Under the pieces are notes generated by a model. It did no database searches. It was not told where the DNA came from and worked only from the letters and a program-made list of their open reading frames with translations. The position numbers were made by a program, and so were the translations under genes. Of a stretch of DNA of 11,115 nucleotides, positions 1 to 8,377 are shown one piece after another (position 1 is the stretch's first letter; every line of letters starts with the position of its first letter). Source of the DNA: Thalassiosira profunda (Eukaryota > Bacillariophyta > Thalassiosirophyceae > Thalassiosirales > Thalassiosiraceae); assembly GCA_036939355.1 (NCBI GenBank), contig JALLAP010000682.1, forward strand, positions 1 to 11,115, read 5' to 3'.

Positions 1-2
1 GA

Positions 3-3000
3 GGGAGCGCCCACATCTTGGACATGATGGCCGAGCGCAACATCGCTCCGTGCCCAGTGGACGTGAACGGGAACATCAAATCGCAGGACTACGACCTGGA
101 AGTGACGTACCACCCGCTGCCGTGGTTCGAGCTGCTCAACCGCTTCGAGTTTGGCGGATCCGTTTACTTTGTGTTCTTCACCTTGATGGGGTTGGCCATC
201 TGCTCCGTTGGCGGCTTCATCTACGCCGCCAATCGCCTCCTGACGAAGCTACGCCATCCCCCCACTTTCCTGTTCCACTCCATGATGCGGCTCGTGTCCC
301 GACCACAGCTCGAAGGAGCCGCGCTCGCGGTGATACCCTACATGGCCGTCGTCCTGATGGTACATTCCTTGTTCAGCGATTCTGCCTTTGCCTTTACCGG
401 GGTGCATCGAGATTGGATATTGAGCGGTGTGGTTCGAGACGAAGAGCAGCTGGATAACGCCATGGGACGATTGGGATCGGCGTTTGTCGTCCTCGGCTTT
501 TACACCGTGTACCGAGCCACAAAGAAGCTTATTCCATCGGCGCAAGCCCACAAAGTTGGCGCCGAGGAGAAGGCCGGCGACGCGGGAAAGTTGGCCTCGA
601 AACGAGGGCATTTTCTCTGGGTTGGGCTGGCAATCCAGGCCGCCTTGCTCTCCCTGTGGGAATTCAGCTACAGTCATGCTTTCCGAGACAACATCTTTCG
701 CTTCAAGGTGCTATTTCAGCTCTGTCAGGTGCTAGCTGATTTAGTGACGGCCCACATCATGGGAGATCGCTTGTTGGCGGCCCCGCTGCTCGTCTCCATA
801 CAAATGGCGGAGTTGCTCGTCACCATCGGAGCACGCAACTTTACCGAGTTTGCACTGACCTTTCTGGTGGAGATTTCCCTCTCGGTGGTCCAGCGCCTCT
901 TCCTCTACCCGCTCATCCGGACGGTCTTGACGTTGCTGCCGCGGTGGAAGCTGCTGGTGAGCCACACCTTTGGACGCAAGGGATTGACGCGAGAGGAAAA
1001 GCAGCAGCGAGAGGCGCAGTGGCAGAAGGTCAACGAGGACATCGAGCTCAAAACGGAAGGCATTGAGCCTCTCTTGGACTCGCTGGCCATTTACAGCGTC
1101 GAGAAGTGCGGTGCCATCATGCTGCCGTTCATGTGCCTCCAGCTCATGCTGCTCTACAGCGAGACGGAGATTGCCCTGAACTACGGCATCAACCAGCGGG
1201 ATCTCCTCTTCTACGCGCTCTTTGCCTTTTACATGATTCCGTGGTCGTCCCTCGTGGATGCGTTTATCCTCGGCAGCCAAGAACTTCTTTACGGCTGGAG
1301 AGTGCACGATTACCTCTCCTACCAAAAGTGGCGCTTCACCAATCGCGAGCGCCGGTGGAATCTCCGGGGGCACGTGGACGAGAGCGTTGCGCCCTCTCTC
1401 CAAAACGTCGACCTGCTTTGCTTTTCGTCGCAGCATTACTTCATACTCAGCATCATCGCGCTTGGGTTTGGCAATGGCATGCTCGGCATCACCATCTGCC
1501 TGCGGCGAGAGTACAACTTTCTCGGAGACCCCGTCTTTCCGCTGATCGTGGCCATTGTCATTGCCTGCTGCGAGTTGGTCAGTCGGATCTGTCTCTTCGT
1601 ATCCAGCACGAGCATCGATGCCATCTCGTGGGGCGGCATTTGGAATGTGTCGCGGCTCCAAGGGACGATGGACGATGTGATTGCCGCCAAATTGGCAATC
1701 GGGGAGGGACGCCAAGAGGACCTCGAGCAGGAGCGACAGGAGCTCGAGGCGATGAACAGCGAGACCTTCCGGCACAAATTCCTCGAGAAGAATCGTCCTT
1801 GGGTGCTGCAGCATCTCGTCGAGCTGATCACCCCGGAAGCGCTGCAGGAGGCTGGCCCGGATGGCCGGCCGATAATCGAGTACGTGCGCGAAGTGTACTC
1901 GAACCTCATGAATGCCGGGACGGGCATCAACCGACGCGACGACGACCGCGCCAGTATCAGCAGTGACTCTTCCGACGACGAGGAAGAACGCAGGCGCCAG
2001 TGGGATCGCACGCCCCTCGAAGGCTCGCGGCTCCTCATTGCTCAAATCTGGATCCAAAAGGCGCGCAAGCGTCGGGTCTTCACGCAGGCTGTTGCAGCCC
2101 TCGTCGAGAAGAGGAAGGAAGATCACTGCACAACGTGCTCGAGGACTCTTGGCGCCTGTAACAAGCTCACGGCGGGCCTGGAATGGGAGGGCAAGTTCGA
2201 CCCAGGGGCAATCGATGGTCTCATTAAACAATTCGAGGACGCTTACACGCCCGAGGAGAGCGATCCAGTTCTGTGGAAGGCATTCTTCCGAGAGAACGCG
2301 CGCTTTGCAACTATCTGCAACATTTGCCTCGACGCTCAAGAGCAGGCGGCGTTGCACAAGACCGTCAGGCGTGTGGGCGAAGGCGCTGAGGTCCCAACCA
2401 GGCCCGGCGACATTAGCTCTGATGATGAGTCGGACGACGATGGCGCGCGCTTTGCCCCTGTGATTGTGTCTCGGTCGTCTGACGAGGGCACGATGATGTC
2501 CAAGTGGCTCCAGGCGGCTCGAGAAAAGCTCGGCGGTGAGTTTCCAAGGACGTCAGCTATTGGCGAGACTGAGATGTATCTGGAGAGGTTGAAGCGCCAG
2601 CCCGCTGCCAAGTCGGGCGAAGCAGGCGACACTGATATGGAACAAGAATCGTGGCCCCGAGTGGAGGTTGACGAAAAGCAAGAGGCCTTGCTGCTGAGAT
2701 GGCTCGCTGAAGCGCGGGAGTCGGCGGTAAAACGCTTTGACGAGCGGGCAACCGTCATTCGGGCTCAGCTTTCGGAAACCCTGTCTTCGTTCGACGCAGA
2801 CCAAGATTGGGCGGACGAAGACCTCCGCTTGGATGGTAAGGCTCTCTTGCTCGAAGGGGATCAGATCACCAAGCAAAACGTGGTAGCCGAAGCTCAGATG
2901 GCTCAGACGCTTGACACGCTGCGCACTGACTTCGAGCTGGTGGCAAGCGAGACCGACGAGAAGAGGAAGGCGAAGACGGAGGAGCTCGAGGCGTCGCTGA

Positions 3001-3458
3001 CGCGCCTCCGCAGGGAATCGCAGAGCCGTAAGGACTCTCGCACGCTCGAGCTCAACAAGAAACTTGACGAGGTCCAAACCGACGGCGCAGATGCCGAGGA
3101 AGCTGCCGAGAGGAAGGCTGCTCTGCACTTGCTGATCCAAACGGAGAGTGAAGCCGAGGACGAACGGCTGCGGTCAGCGGAACAAGAGGTGCAGAGTAGG
3201 TACGATGATCAAGAGAAGGTACTGGACAGGGAGTACCAATCTACACTGCAGGTCTATGAGCGGGACTGCCAAGTGCTGCGGGACAAGGTCCGGGCGGCGC
3301 ACACCCAGCAGGAGGGCGTGTGGCAAAGGAGCGTGAACGCCTGGCTCGGCCGGGCCACGCGCCTGCTCGAGGCGCTCAAACAGGAAAGGACCGTTCGTGG
3401 GAGCGCCAAGCGCGCGAGGCTCGAGGAACGCCGGGAGAAGAAGAGAGGAGAGGGATAG
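3..3458 (+). CDS. Large polytopic membrane protein with C-terminal coiled coil (5' partial, family not recognised)
   Basis: The reading frame is already open at the left edge, so the N-terminus lies outside; 1151 residues are visible and end at TAG 3456-3458. About 11 hydrophobic segments lie between visible residues 50 and 540 (roughly 53-76, 104-123, 156-171, 204-221, 236-253, 258-277, 281-313, 366-385, 399-420, 477-500 and 510-535). A soluble region follows, with a Ser/Asp/Glu cluster near 648-662, a Cys-Thr-Thr-Cys pair near 709, a Cys-Asn-Ile-Cys pair near 772, and a second acidic cluster near 804-813. The last 250 residues or so are rich in Glu, Lys, Arg, Ala and Leu and look like a long coiled coil. 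The stretch just before the first segment may be the end of an extracytosolic domain. I see no known catalytic motif. The spaced Cys pairs could bind zinc (inference). It could be a structural or mechanosensory membrane protein, but I assign no function. No intron is evident. Confidence 0.85.
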   Translation, partial: GSAHILDMMAERNIAPCPVDVNGNIKSQDYDLEVTYHPLPWFELLNRFEFGGSVYFVFFTLMGLAICSVGGFIYAANRLLTKLRHPPTFLFHSMMRLVSRPQLEGAALAVIPYMAVVLMVHSLFSDSAFAFTGVHRDWILSGVVRDEEQLDNAMGRLGSAFVVLGFYTVYRATKKLIPSAQAHKVGAEEKAGDAGKLASKRGHFLWVGLAIQAALLSLWEFSYSHAFRDNIFRFKVLFQLCQVLADLVTAHIMGDRLLAAPLLVSIQMAELLVTIGARNFTEFALTFLVEISLSVVQRLFLYPLIRTVLTLLPRWKLLVSHTFGRKGLTREEKQQREAQWQKVNEDIELKTEGIEPLLDSLAIYSVEKCGAIMLPFMCLQLMLLYSETEIALNYGINQRDLLFYALFAFYMIPWSSLVDAFILGSQELLYGWRVHDYLSYQKWRFTNRERRWNLRGHVDESVAPSLQNVDLLCFSSQHYFILSIIALGFGNGMLGITICLRREYNFLGDPVFPLIVAIVIACCELVSRICLFVSSTSIDAISWGGIWNVSRLQGTMDDVIAAKLAIGEGRQEDLEQERQELEAMNSETFRHKFLEKNRPWVLQHLVELITPEALQEAGPDGRPIIEYVREVYSNLMNAGTGINRRDDDRASISSDSSDDEEERRRQWDRTPLEGSRLLIAQIWIQKARKRRVFTQAVAALVEKRKEDHCTTCSRTLGACNKLTAGLEWEGKFDPGAIDGLIKQFEDAYTPEESDPVLWKAFFRENARFATICNICLDAQEQAALHKTVRRVGEGAEVPTRPGDISSDDESDDDGARFAPVIVSRSSDEGTMMSKWLQAAREKLGGEFPRTSAIGETEMYLERLKRQPAAKSGEAGDTDMEQESWPRVEVDEKQEALLLRWLAEARESAVKRFDERATVIRAQLSETLSSFDADQDWADEDLRLDGKALLLEGDQITKQNVVAEAQMAQTLDTLRTDFELVASETDEKRKAKTEELEASLTRLRRESQSRKDSRTLELNKKLDEVQTDGADAEEAAERKAALHLLIQTESEAEDERLRSAEQEVQSRYDDQEKVLDREYQSTLQVYERDCQVLRDKVRAAHTQQEGVWQRSVNAWLGRATRLLEALKQERTVRGSAKRARLEERREKKRGEG

Positions 3459-3658
3459 GGGGGTGGCAGAGCTAGCAGAGGCTAGAGAGGGGAGGTAGCA
3501 TAGTTGAAATGGATAGATAGGAATTGTGATAAATAGGGGCCTGCATCGGCTTTACCATACTTTCTGCGCATTATTTTGCACTGCGCTTGAGGTGCACCAG
3601 CCCCCCAAGCACACAGCATACAATATGTACAGAGAGGACCGCCCTCCCCCGCGACGCC
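3459..3658. other. Intergenic: 3' region of membrane-protein gene and 5' region of transporter gene
   Basis: This is 200 bp between two genes on the same strand. It must hold the 3' UTR of the left gene and the promoter and 5' leader of the transporter. An AT-rich patch around 3505-3535 contains an ATAAATA run that could serve as a TATA-like element, but its role is unproven. An upstream ATG at 3625 opens a short frame that overlaps the transporter start. No terminator or poly(A) signal can be named with confidence. Confidence 0.4.
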
Positions 3659-3714
3659 ATGGCCCCGTCCCAACACCGCTACGTCCGGCTGGAGAGCGAC
3701 TTGCAAGACGATGA
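3625..3714 (+). promoter_or_regulatory. Possible upstream ORF overlapping the transporter start codon
   Basis: ATG at 3625-3627 has A at -3 and opens a 29-codon frame that runs out of phase through the transporter ATG at 3659 and stops at 3712-3714. If the transcript begins upstream of 3625, ribosomes starting here would bypass the main start and lower transporter output. If the transcription start lies between 3625 and 3659, this frame is irrelevant. The sequence cannot decide between the two. Confidence 0.25.
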
Positions 3715-5320
3715 TCCGCCGGGCGCCCATGCGCCACAAACTATCGGCAGTCCCGGTGGCGGAGACATCGAATTGCAACCTGTAAGAAAACAGCTCGGCT
3801 GGCCGTCCGACAAATCCGACGAATCCTTTGCCGACAACGACGACCGCGGCCGGCTCCTCGGTCCCCGACAGGCGGGCTTCGACGGCGTGGAAGGGGGGTC
3901 GTCGGACGACCACCTCTTTCCCCGCACGTATCCACAGAGATGGATTCAACTCGGCTATTTATCGACCCTCGCCCTCGTGAGCGATTGGGTGTGCTTCTCC
4001 ACTGCGAGCATCCCGGACGTCTTCGAGGAGGCATATCCAGGAAAAACGTCCGAGGGGCTCATTGACAAATTCCTCTTCATGAATGTGGCGAGCTGCCTCG
4101 CGGTCACCGATGCCGTGGCAAGATTTGGGCTGCAAAGGTGCACCAAGGCATCCTCATTAGTGATGGCCATAGGATGCTGGCTCCGGTGTGGATTGGGAAT
4201 CGTGCCGGTCATATTTGACATGCTGGGAATAAGAGAAAGGCATGCGGAGTGGTTGAAGGTGGAGGCATTCGGCGCGCCTCTGTTTGGACTGCCGCCCTAC
4301 CCAATACTCGTGACAGGCACATTGTTGGTGGGGATGGCGCAACCATTTTTTCAGTGCACCCCGCCGCTGTTGTCGGCGCAGTGGTTTGCAAGCAATGAGA
4401 GAGCCACCTCGTCGGCGGTGGCACTAAACTTCAATCAGGTGGGCATTGCAGTGGCTTTTATCGTGGCCGGAAGTATGGTGGGGGACGATGCAAGTGAAGA
4501 CGGCGATGCCGCCAACGAGGGCCTGATGCGATACTTCGCCCTCATCGCCGCCCTGTCGACAATCCTGTCCATTGGGACGTTCTTGCAGTTCCAAAACCTG
4601 CCGCCGGTGCCCCCCTCGGCGTCGGAGATGGAAAAGTTGCAAAAGGGGCCGAATCACGAACCGCCGTTTCATGTATCGGTGCGGACGTTCTTCTCCACCC
4701 CCGGCTTTGCGCGGCCGCTCGCGGCGTTTATATGTTCAATTGCAATTACCAACGTGGTCGGGGCTTTCATAGACGAGGTGATGGAACGTGGTGGAGTGAC
4801 GGATCGACGGGCCATTGCCTGGGCGGGGGCGGGATTCGAGATGGCCATCGTTCTCGGGGGAGTGATTTTGGGGAAGTACGTGGACCGAACAAAGGAGTAC
4901 AAGAGAGTGACGAAGGCGTGCATACTGCTTTCCCTGGTATTCCTCCTGCCGCTGGGTTTGACGGACCACAAAGTTGGGAAGGAACCGGTGTTGCTCGTAA
5001 TATCTCTCTTTCTGTTGGGCTTCTTTGTGGGGCCGGTGCAGCCGATAAATGCGGAGCTGGCAGTGGACGTCACCTATCCAGGAGACGAAACGGCTGTGGA
5101 ATCAGTGCAGCAATTTGGAGGCAACTTTTGCTCGGCGTTGTTCGTCCCGGTGGCCGGAAGGGCGGCCAAGTTGGATTACGACATTTTCCCCAACGTGAAT
5201 CTGCTGGCTAGTGATATACGGGGCGACGTCATCTTCATGATGGCACTGTCGATTGCGACATATTGGTTTTACCGGTCATTCAACGCTCCGTTACGTAGGA
5301 GCATGGCAGATGGAGAATGA
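3659..5320 (+). CDS. Major facilitator superfamily transporter, SLC49 (FLVCR/DIRC2/MFSD7)-like
   Basis: This 553-residue protein starts at ATG 3659, which sits in a strong context (GCC before it and G after it); the frame extends upstream only through a TTG. Residues 1-92 are hydrophilic and acidic, likely a cytosolic tail. Twelve membrane segments follow: about 95-116, 134-157, 164-186, 215-238, 250-274, 291-311, 351-376, 385-408, 418-435, 442-469, 480-503 and 522-540. Segments 4-5 carry the most telling match: a Gly-Met-Ala-Gln-Pro-Phe stretch, then Ala-x-Trp-Phe, then Asn-Gln-Val-Gly-Ile-Ala. This pattern is shared with the FLVCR/SLC49 group. A motif-A-like Gly-Lys-Tyr-Val-Asp-Arg (405-410) lies after segment 8, as expected for the second MFS half. 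Known SLC49 members have been linked to heme, choline or pyridoxine transport in animals; the substrate here is unknown. Its 3' end converges with ORC4. Confidence 0.85.
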   Translation: MAPSQHRYVRLESDLQDDDPPGAHAPQTIGSPGGGDIELQPVRKQLGWPSDKSDESFADNDDRGRLLGPRQAGFDGVEGGSSDDHLFPRTYPQRWIQLGYLSTLALVSDWVCFSTASIPDVFEEAYPGKTSEGLIDKFLFMNVASCLAVTDAVARFGLQRCTKASSLVMAIGCWLRCGLGIVPVIFDMLGIRERHAEWLKVEAFGAPLFGLPPYPILVTGTLLVGMAQPFFQCTPPLLSAQWFASNERATSSAVALNFNQVGIAVAFIVAGSMVGDDASEDGDAANEGLMRYFALIAALSTILSIGTFLQFQNLPPVPPSASEMEKLQKGPNHEPPFHVSVRTFFSTPGFARPLAAFICSIAITNVVGAFIDEVMERGGVTDRRAIAWAGAGFEMAIVLGGVILGKYVDRTKEYKRVTKACILLSLVFLLPLGLTDHKVGKEPVLLVISLFLLGFFVGPVQPINAELAVDVTYPGDETAVESVQQFGGNFCSALFVPVAGRAAKLDYDIFPNVNLLASDIRGDVIFMMALSIATYWFYRSFNAPLRRSMADGE

Positions 5321-5413
5321 TTGTACAAAGTGGTTGGATGTTGGGACCTGTACACATATGAAGCTCAATATACTTATTCAGTTTACTTGAGTTGGTTAAC
5401 ACCGCGATGCTGC
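5321..5413. other. Convergent intergenic spacer between transporter and ORC4
   Basis: Only 93 bp separate the two stop codons, so both 3' UTRs and polyadenylation sites must lie here or overlap into the opposing gene. The region is AT-rich relative to its surroundings. A perfect 8-bp palindrome, TTGTACAA, begins directly after the transporter stop at 5321-5328. No canonical AATAAA is visible on either strand. Confidence 0.4.
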
Positions 5414-8377
5414 TCAGTTCATCCTCATCCCCCACTCTCTAAGCGCCGTGGAGCATTGCAGAAGCCCTGCTTTCAAAGCGCCCATGAATTCAATCTCCCA
5501 GTCAAGGTTGACGTGCAGAGGAAAGTCGGATACGTTTGTCCCCGCCGCCAAGGCATCGTTTGGTCCATATTGCAGGACGCCTCCGCGACAGCGCTCCTTC
5601 TTCAAGCGAAGAATATCCAGTTCCATTAAGTCCGTGCAAGACCGATACAGCACGTGGGCAGGATAGCGATCGGAGCTGATGGTGTACCGACCAGATGCAA
5701 CAAACGAAGTTGTGTACTCTTCTTGGATGCGACGATATGTCAGTGGAAGCAACATTGCCGTCGCTGCTTTCCCCTCAGACTGTTTTGCACGTTGGTTCTC
5801 CACTTCGTCCTCGGCGCTGGCTCGAGTATCATCCCTCGCAGCGACACGCCTCGCGGCCAAAAGAAGAGCGACCTGTGGCCCCGAAAGATCCAGCAATGCC
5901 ACCAAGCGCGGATGAGTCCCAAGAAGACAAGAATAATGCTTCGGGTCTCCCAACAATTGTCCCCACCGAATGAGTTCGAGCGCACTCTGAGTGGGAAGAC
6001 CCTGGCCAACCGAGGTAGAGGAAGGATCTTCCAGAGATGCGCTCATTGTGACGAGGGCCCGCGCCACATGGCTGGGACTCAGCGTTGGGATGAGATCCTC
6101 CTCCTTTTGCGCATCCGAATCACCCCCTTCGTCTTCCATACAACTATAGATGTGCTCGTCAATGTCCGAGGCCAAGAGACCCAATGCAACATCGAACACT
6201 CGACACACCCACCGCATGTCCGAGCCGACAAGCTCGTAATTGCGGTGCAGCACGCTTTGGACGAGTGCAAAGTCGTTGATTTCACTGCCACCATCCGAAT
6301 TCGCTCGACTGCCCTCCTTGCTGTCGCCCCGAAGAATGGCTTCGACTTCGCGACGGATGTCTAGCATCGCTTGTTGCTCCGTGCACTCACCATCCTCCTC
6401 CAATGCAGTTTCCTCGGTATCAGGCGGAATATAGAACTTCCCCAGCAAACTCTGCACCAATCCGTCGTATTCGCTGTCGTGGCCAAAGTAGACGATCTTC
6501 GTCGTCCCCTCCGCGCGGCTCTGCACCCGCTTCTCCAACTTGGACACGGCCGAGAGATCGGTTGTCATGCCCACCAGGCTGACCAAGAATTTGTGGTCGG
6601 CGACGCGATCGAGCAGGTGATACAACAGCAGCTGCCGCGCGTCGTTCCCCTCGTCTTGCTGGTCGGTCTGCGACCGTCCCCCGGCGAGGAAGGTGTCCAG
6701 CTCTTCCAGCACGATGAGGATGGGGATGCCGTCGACTCGCGCCGTGCGTAGGACCTCGTCGAGGAGGGCGATGTAGGTGTTGAATCCGGACTGTCGAATA
6801 CGCAAATCGCCGTTGGCGCGCTCGTCCGGCGTTTGCGTTTGGCTGGGCGATGGCGGGATGTTGGGCGTCTTTTCGCCACTCCTCTTGGCGCCCCGGTCCC
6901 CCTTCCGTTTCTTGTTCGCCTGCTTTGGCGTTTCCAGCTCCGCTTGCGCCTTGGACCGGCGGCGTTTCGTTCCCATCTGCTTCATTATCTTCCGCGTCCG
7001 CTTGCGTTCCTCCCGCGACATGACCCCGATCTGCCTCGCAATTTCTCTTGTGCACGCCACGACGCTATCCCCCTGGTACAGCAGGCCGTTCAGCCGCACC
7101 ACCCGGAAGGACGCCTGGCTGTACAACTCGTCGGCGCGGTCCGGATCCTCCTCCATCATTCGTTCCAAGACGCGCTCCTTTCTCTTCCCCGCCAACCGGG
7201 ACAGGCTCGCCAGACATCGTTCCAACACCAGCGTCTTTCCCTGACCTCGCGGACCCATCAGCACGGCCGAGACGTTGGCTTTGATTTTAGGAAGAAAAGG
7301 GTTGGTCCCGCCGTTGTCATCTCCGCTGCTTATCGGTGCATCGTCGTCTTTGTCGGTGTACCCCAGCAACCCCTTTGCCAACAGCAGCCGCAAGTCCTTG
7401 TATTGCTCTTTCAGCCCCGGCCCAATGAACGGCAAGCCCGGCTCGTCGTCGCCGTTCATAGAGGGGGTATTTTGGTCTCCACTCGGTTCATCGTACACGA
7501 AGGAGTAGGAATTGTCGCTGAGGTGCAGCAAGGATCGATAGATGGCCTGCTTCTTCATCTCCATCCGATGCACGATCTGCTGTTTTTGATGCTGTCTCTC
7601 GTCGTCGACATCGTCCCCGATTTTGGGCTCGTTTTGTCCGAAGTCCACGTCCTCCTCTGGACGTTCCATGGTCGCATCCACTTCCATTGTCTCTTTGGCA
7701 TCCACCAATGGAGATTTAGCAGCAGGTTCACCCTTCTTTCCCTCCAAAGATTTCTTAGGCGAGAAGTCAGGCGATGCGCTCTCTTTAATCTCGTCCGAAG
7801 ACTCCTCTGCAGGCGATTGTTGCATCTGCGTCGTCATCAATGGCGATGGCGATCTCAGTGGTGACGCCACCGCCGCTTGCGATAATGATGGCAGCGTCTG
7901 TTCTTCCACTTGCAGCTGTGCTGCTTCATCCGCATTTGGTGCACCCTTCTTCTTCACAGTGGAGGCATGCTGCCTTCCCTCGGGTGAAGGAAGCAGCTGG
8001 GTTAACGCGCCACCATCCTGCCTCCGCGCCCGTCCCCGGCTCCCCCGCCCCCTCTTCGGTTGATGCGGCGGCGGCGTGAGCATTTCCTGTCCGTGCTGCA
8101 GTGCCTCTGGCTCCTCTGCAGCACCCTCCCCATCTTCGCTGCTGCCACTATCACCCCCGGCCTGAGTGGTAGGCAGCGATGCATCCGGCTGCGTAAAATA
8201 TGCCAAACTGTCGGTCGCGGCCGCCCGTCCATTGTTGCTGGACGCCACCGACGGCTCGTCGACCACCTCGAACTGTACCGAGGGGCGAGCATCCTCCTTT
8301 TCCTCCTCGGACGACGAGGAATCGCCAGACGACGGGGGGTCCTGCGACCCCAAGAAGGTATTTTTGATCCACTCCAT
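5414..8377 (-). CDS. ORC4: Origin recognition complex subunit 4 (AAA+ ATPase), extended form
   Basis: This 987-residue protein is a subunit of the nuclear complex that marks replication origins and loads MCM helicase. The start at 8377 has G at -3 and +4. Residues 1-300 are low complexity and probably disordered, with an Arg/Gly-rich basic patch at 108-119 and many Ser-Pro pairs. The AAA+ core starts near 320. Walker A is Gly-Pro-Arg-Gly-Gln-Gly-Lys-Thr (375-382), followed by an Arg-Leu-Asn-Gly-Leu-Leu stretch (428-433) typical of ORC4. A Lys/Arg-rich insert spans about 455-527. Walker B is at 554-561 and reads Leu-Ile-Val-Leu-Glu-Glu-Leu-Asp, with Glu where Asp is usual. Leu-Leu-Leu-Tyr (583-586) matches the region of human Tyr174, and the sensor region and Leu-Glu-Lys-Arg-Val-x-Ser-Arg (614-621) are clear. 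The C-terminal winged-helix domain (about 795-987) is complete and ends in a Leu-Arg-Glu-Trp stretch like the animal protein. Animal ORC4 is about 436 residues, so this one is over twice as long. No intron is visible. Confidence 0.93.
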   Translation of the reverse strand: MEWIKNTFLGSQDPPSSGDSSSSEEEKEDARPSVQFEVVDEPSVASSNNGRAAATDSLAYFTQPDASLPTTQAGGDSGSSEDGEGAAEEPEALQHGQEMLTPPPHQPKRGRGSRGRARRQDGGALTQLLPSPEGRQHASTVKKKGAPNADEAAQLQVEEQTLPSLSQAAVASPLRSPSPLMTTQMQQSPAEESSDEIKESASPDFSPKKSLEGKKGEPAAKSPLVDAKETMEVDATMERPEEDVDFGQNEPKIGDDVDDERQHQKQQIVHRMEMKKQAIYRSLLHLSDNSYSFVYDEPSGDQNTPSMNGDDEPGLPFIGPGLKEQYKDLRLLLAKGLLGYTDKDDDAPISSGDDNGGTNPFLPKIKANVSAVLMGPRGQGKTLVLERCLASLSRLAGKRKERVLERMMEEDPDRADELYSQASFRVVRLNGLLYQGDSVVACTREIARQIGVMSREERKRTRKIMKQMGTKRRRSKAQAELETPKQANKKRKGDRGAKRSGEKTPNIPPSPSQTQTPDERANGDLRIRQSGFNTYIALLDEVLRTARVDGIPILIVLEELDTFLAGGRSQTDQQDEGNDARQLLLYHLLDRVADHKFLVSLVGMTTDLSAVSKLEKRVQSRAEGTTKIVYFGHDSEYDGLVQSLLGKFYIPPDTEETALEEDGECTEQQAMLDIRREVEAILRGDSKEGSRANSDGGSEINDFALVQSVLHRNYELVGSDMRWVCRVFDVALGLLASDIDEHIYSCMEDEGGDSDAQKEEDLIPTLSPSHVARALVTMSASLEDPSSTSVGQGLPTQSALELIRWGQLLGDPKHYSCLLGTHPRLVALLDLSGPQVALLLAARRVAARDDTRASAEDEVENQRAKQSEGKAATAMLLPLTYRRIQEEYTTSFVASGRYTISSDRYPAHVLYRSCTDLMELDILRLKKERCRGGVLQYGPNDALAAGTNVSDFPLHVNLDWEIEFMGALKAGLLQCSTALREWGMRMN

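Noticed and set aside
741..2357. A 538-codon open frame on the minus strand inside the membrane-protein gene
   Set aside because: It lies in exact codon register opposite the real gene. In that register, stops arise only where the gene uses TTA, CTA or TCA codons, which are rare in this GC-rich coding sequence. The plus strand has clear membrane segments, and the antisense product has no recognisable domain.
3587..3658. A TTG-started 24-residue N-terminal extension of the transporter
   Set aside because: The upstream codon is TTG, while ATG 3659 has a near-ideal eukaryotic start context and no upstream in-frame ATG exists.
6833..7864. A 343-codon plus-strand open frame opposite ORC4
   Set aside because: It is again codon-for-codon antisense to a confidently identified gene, and the Phe/Leu/Arg-rich product mirrors the Lys/Glu/Gly/Pro content of ORC4.
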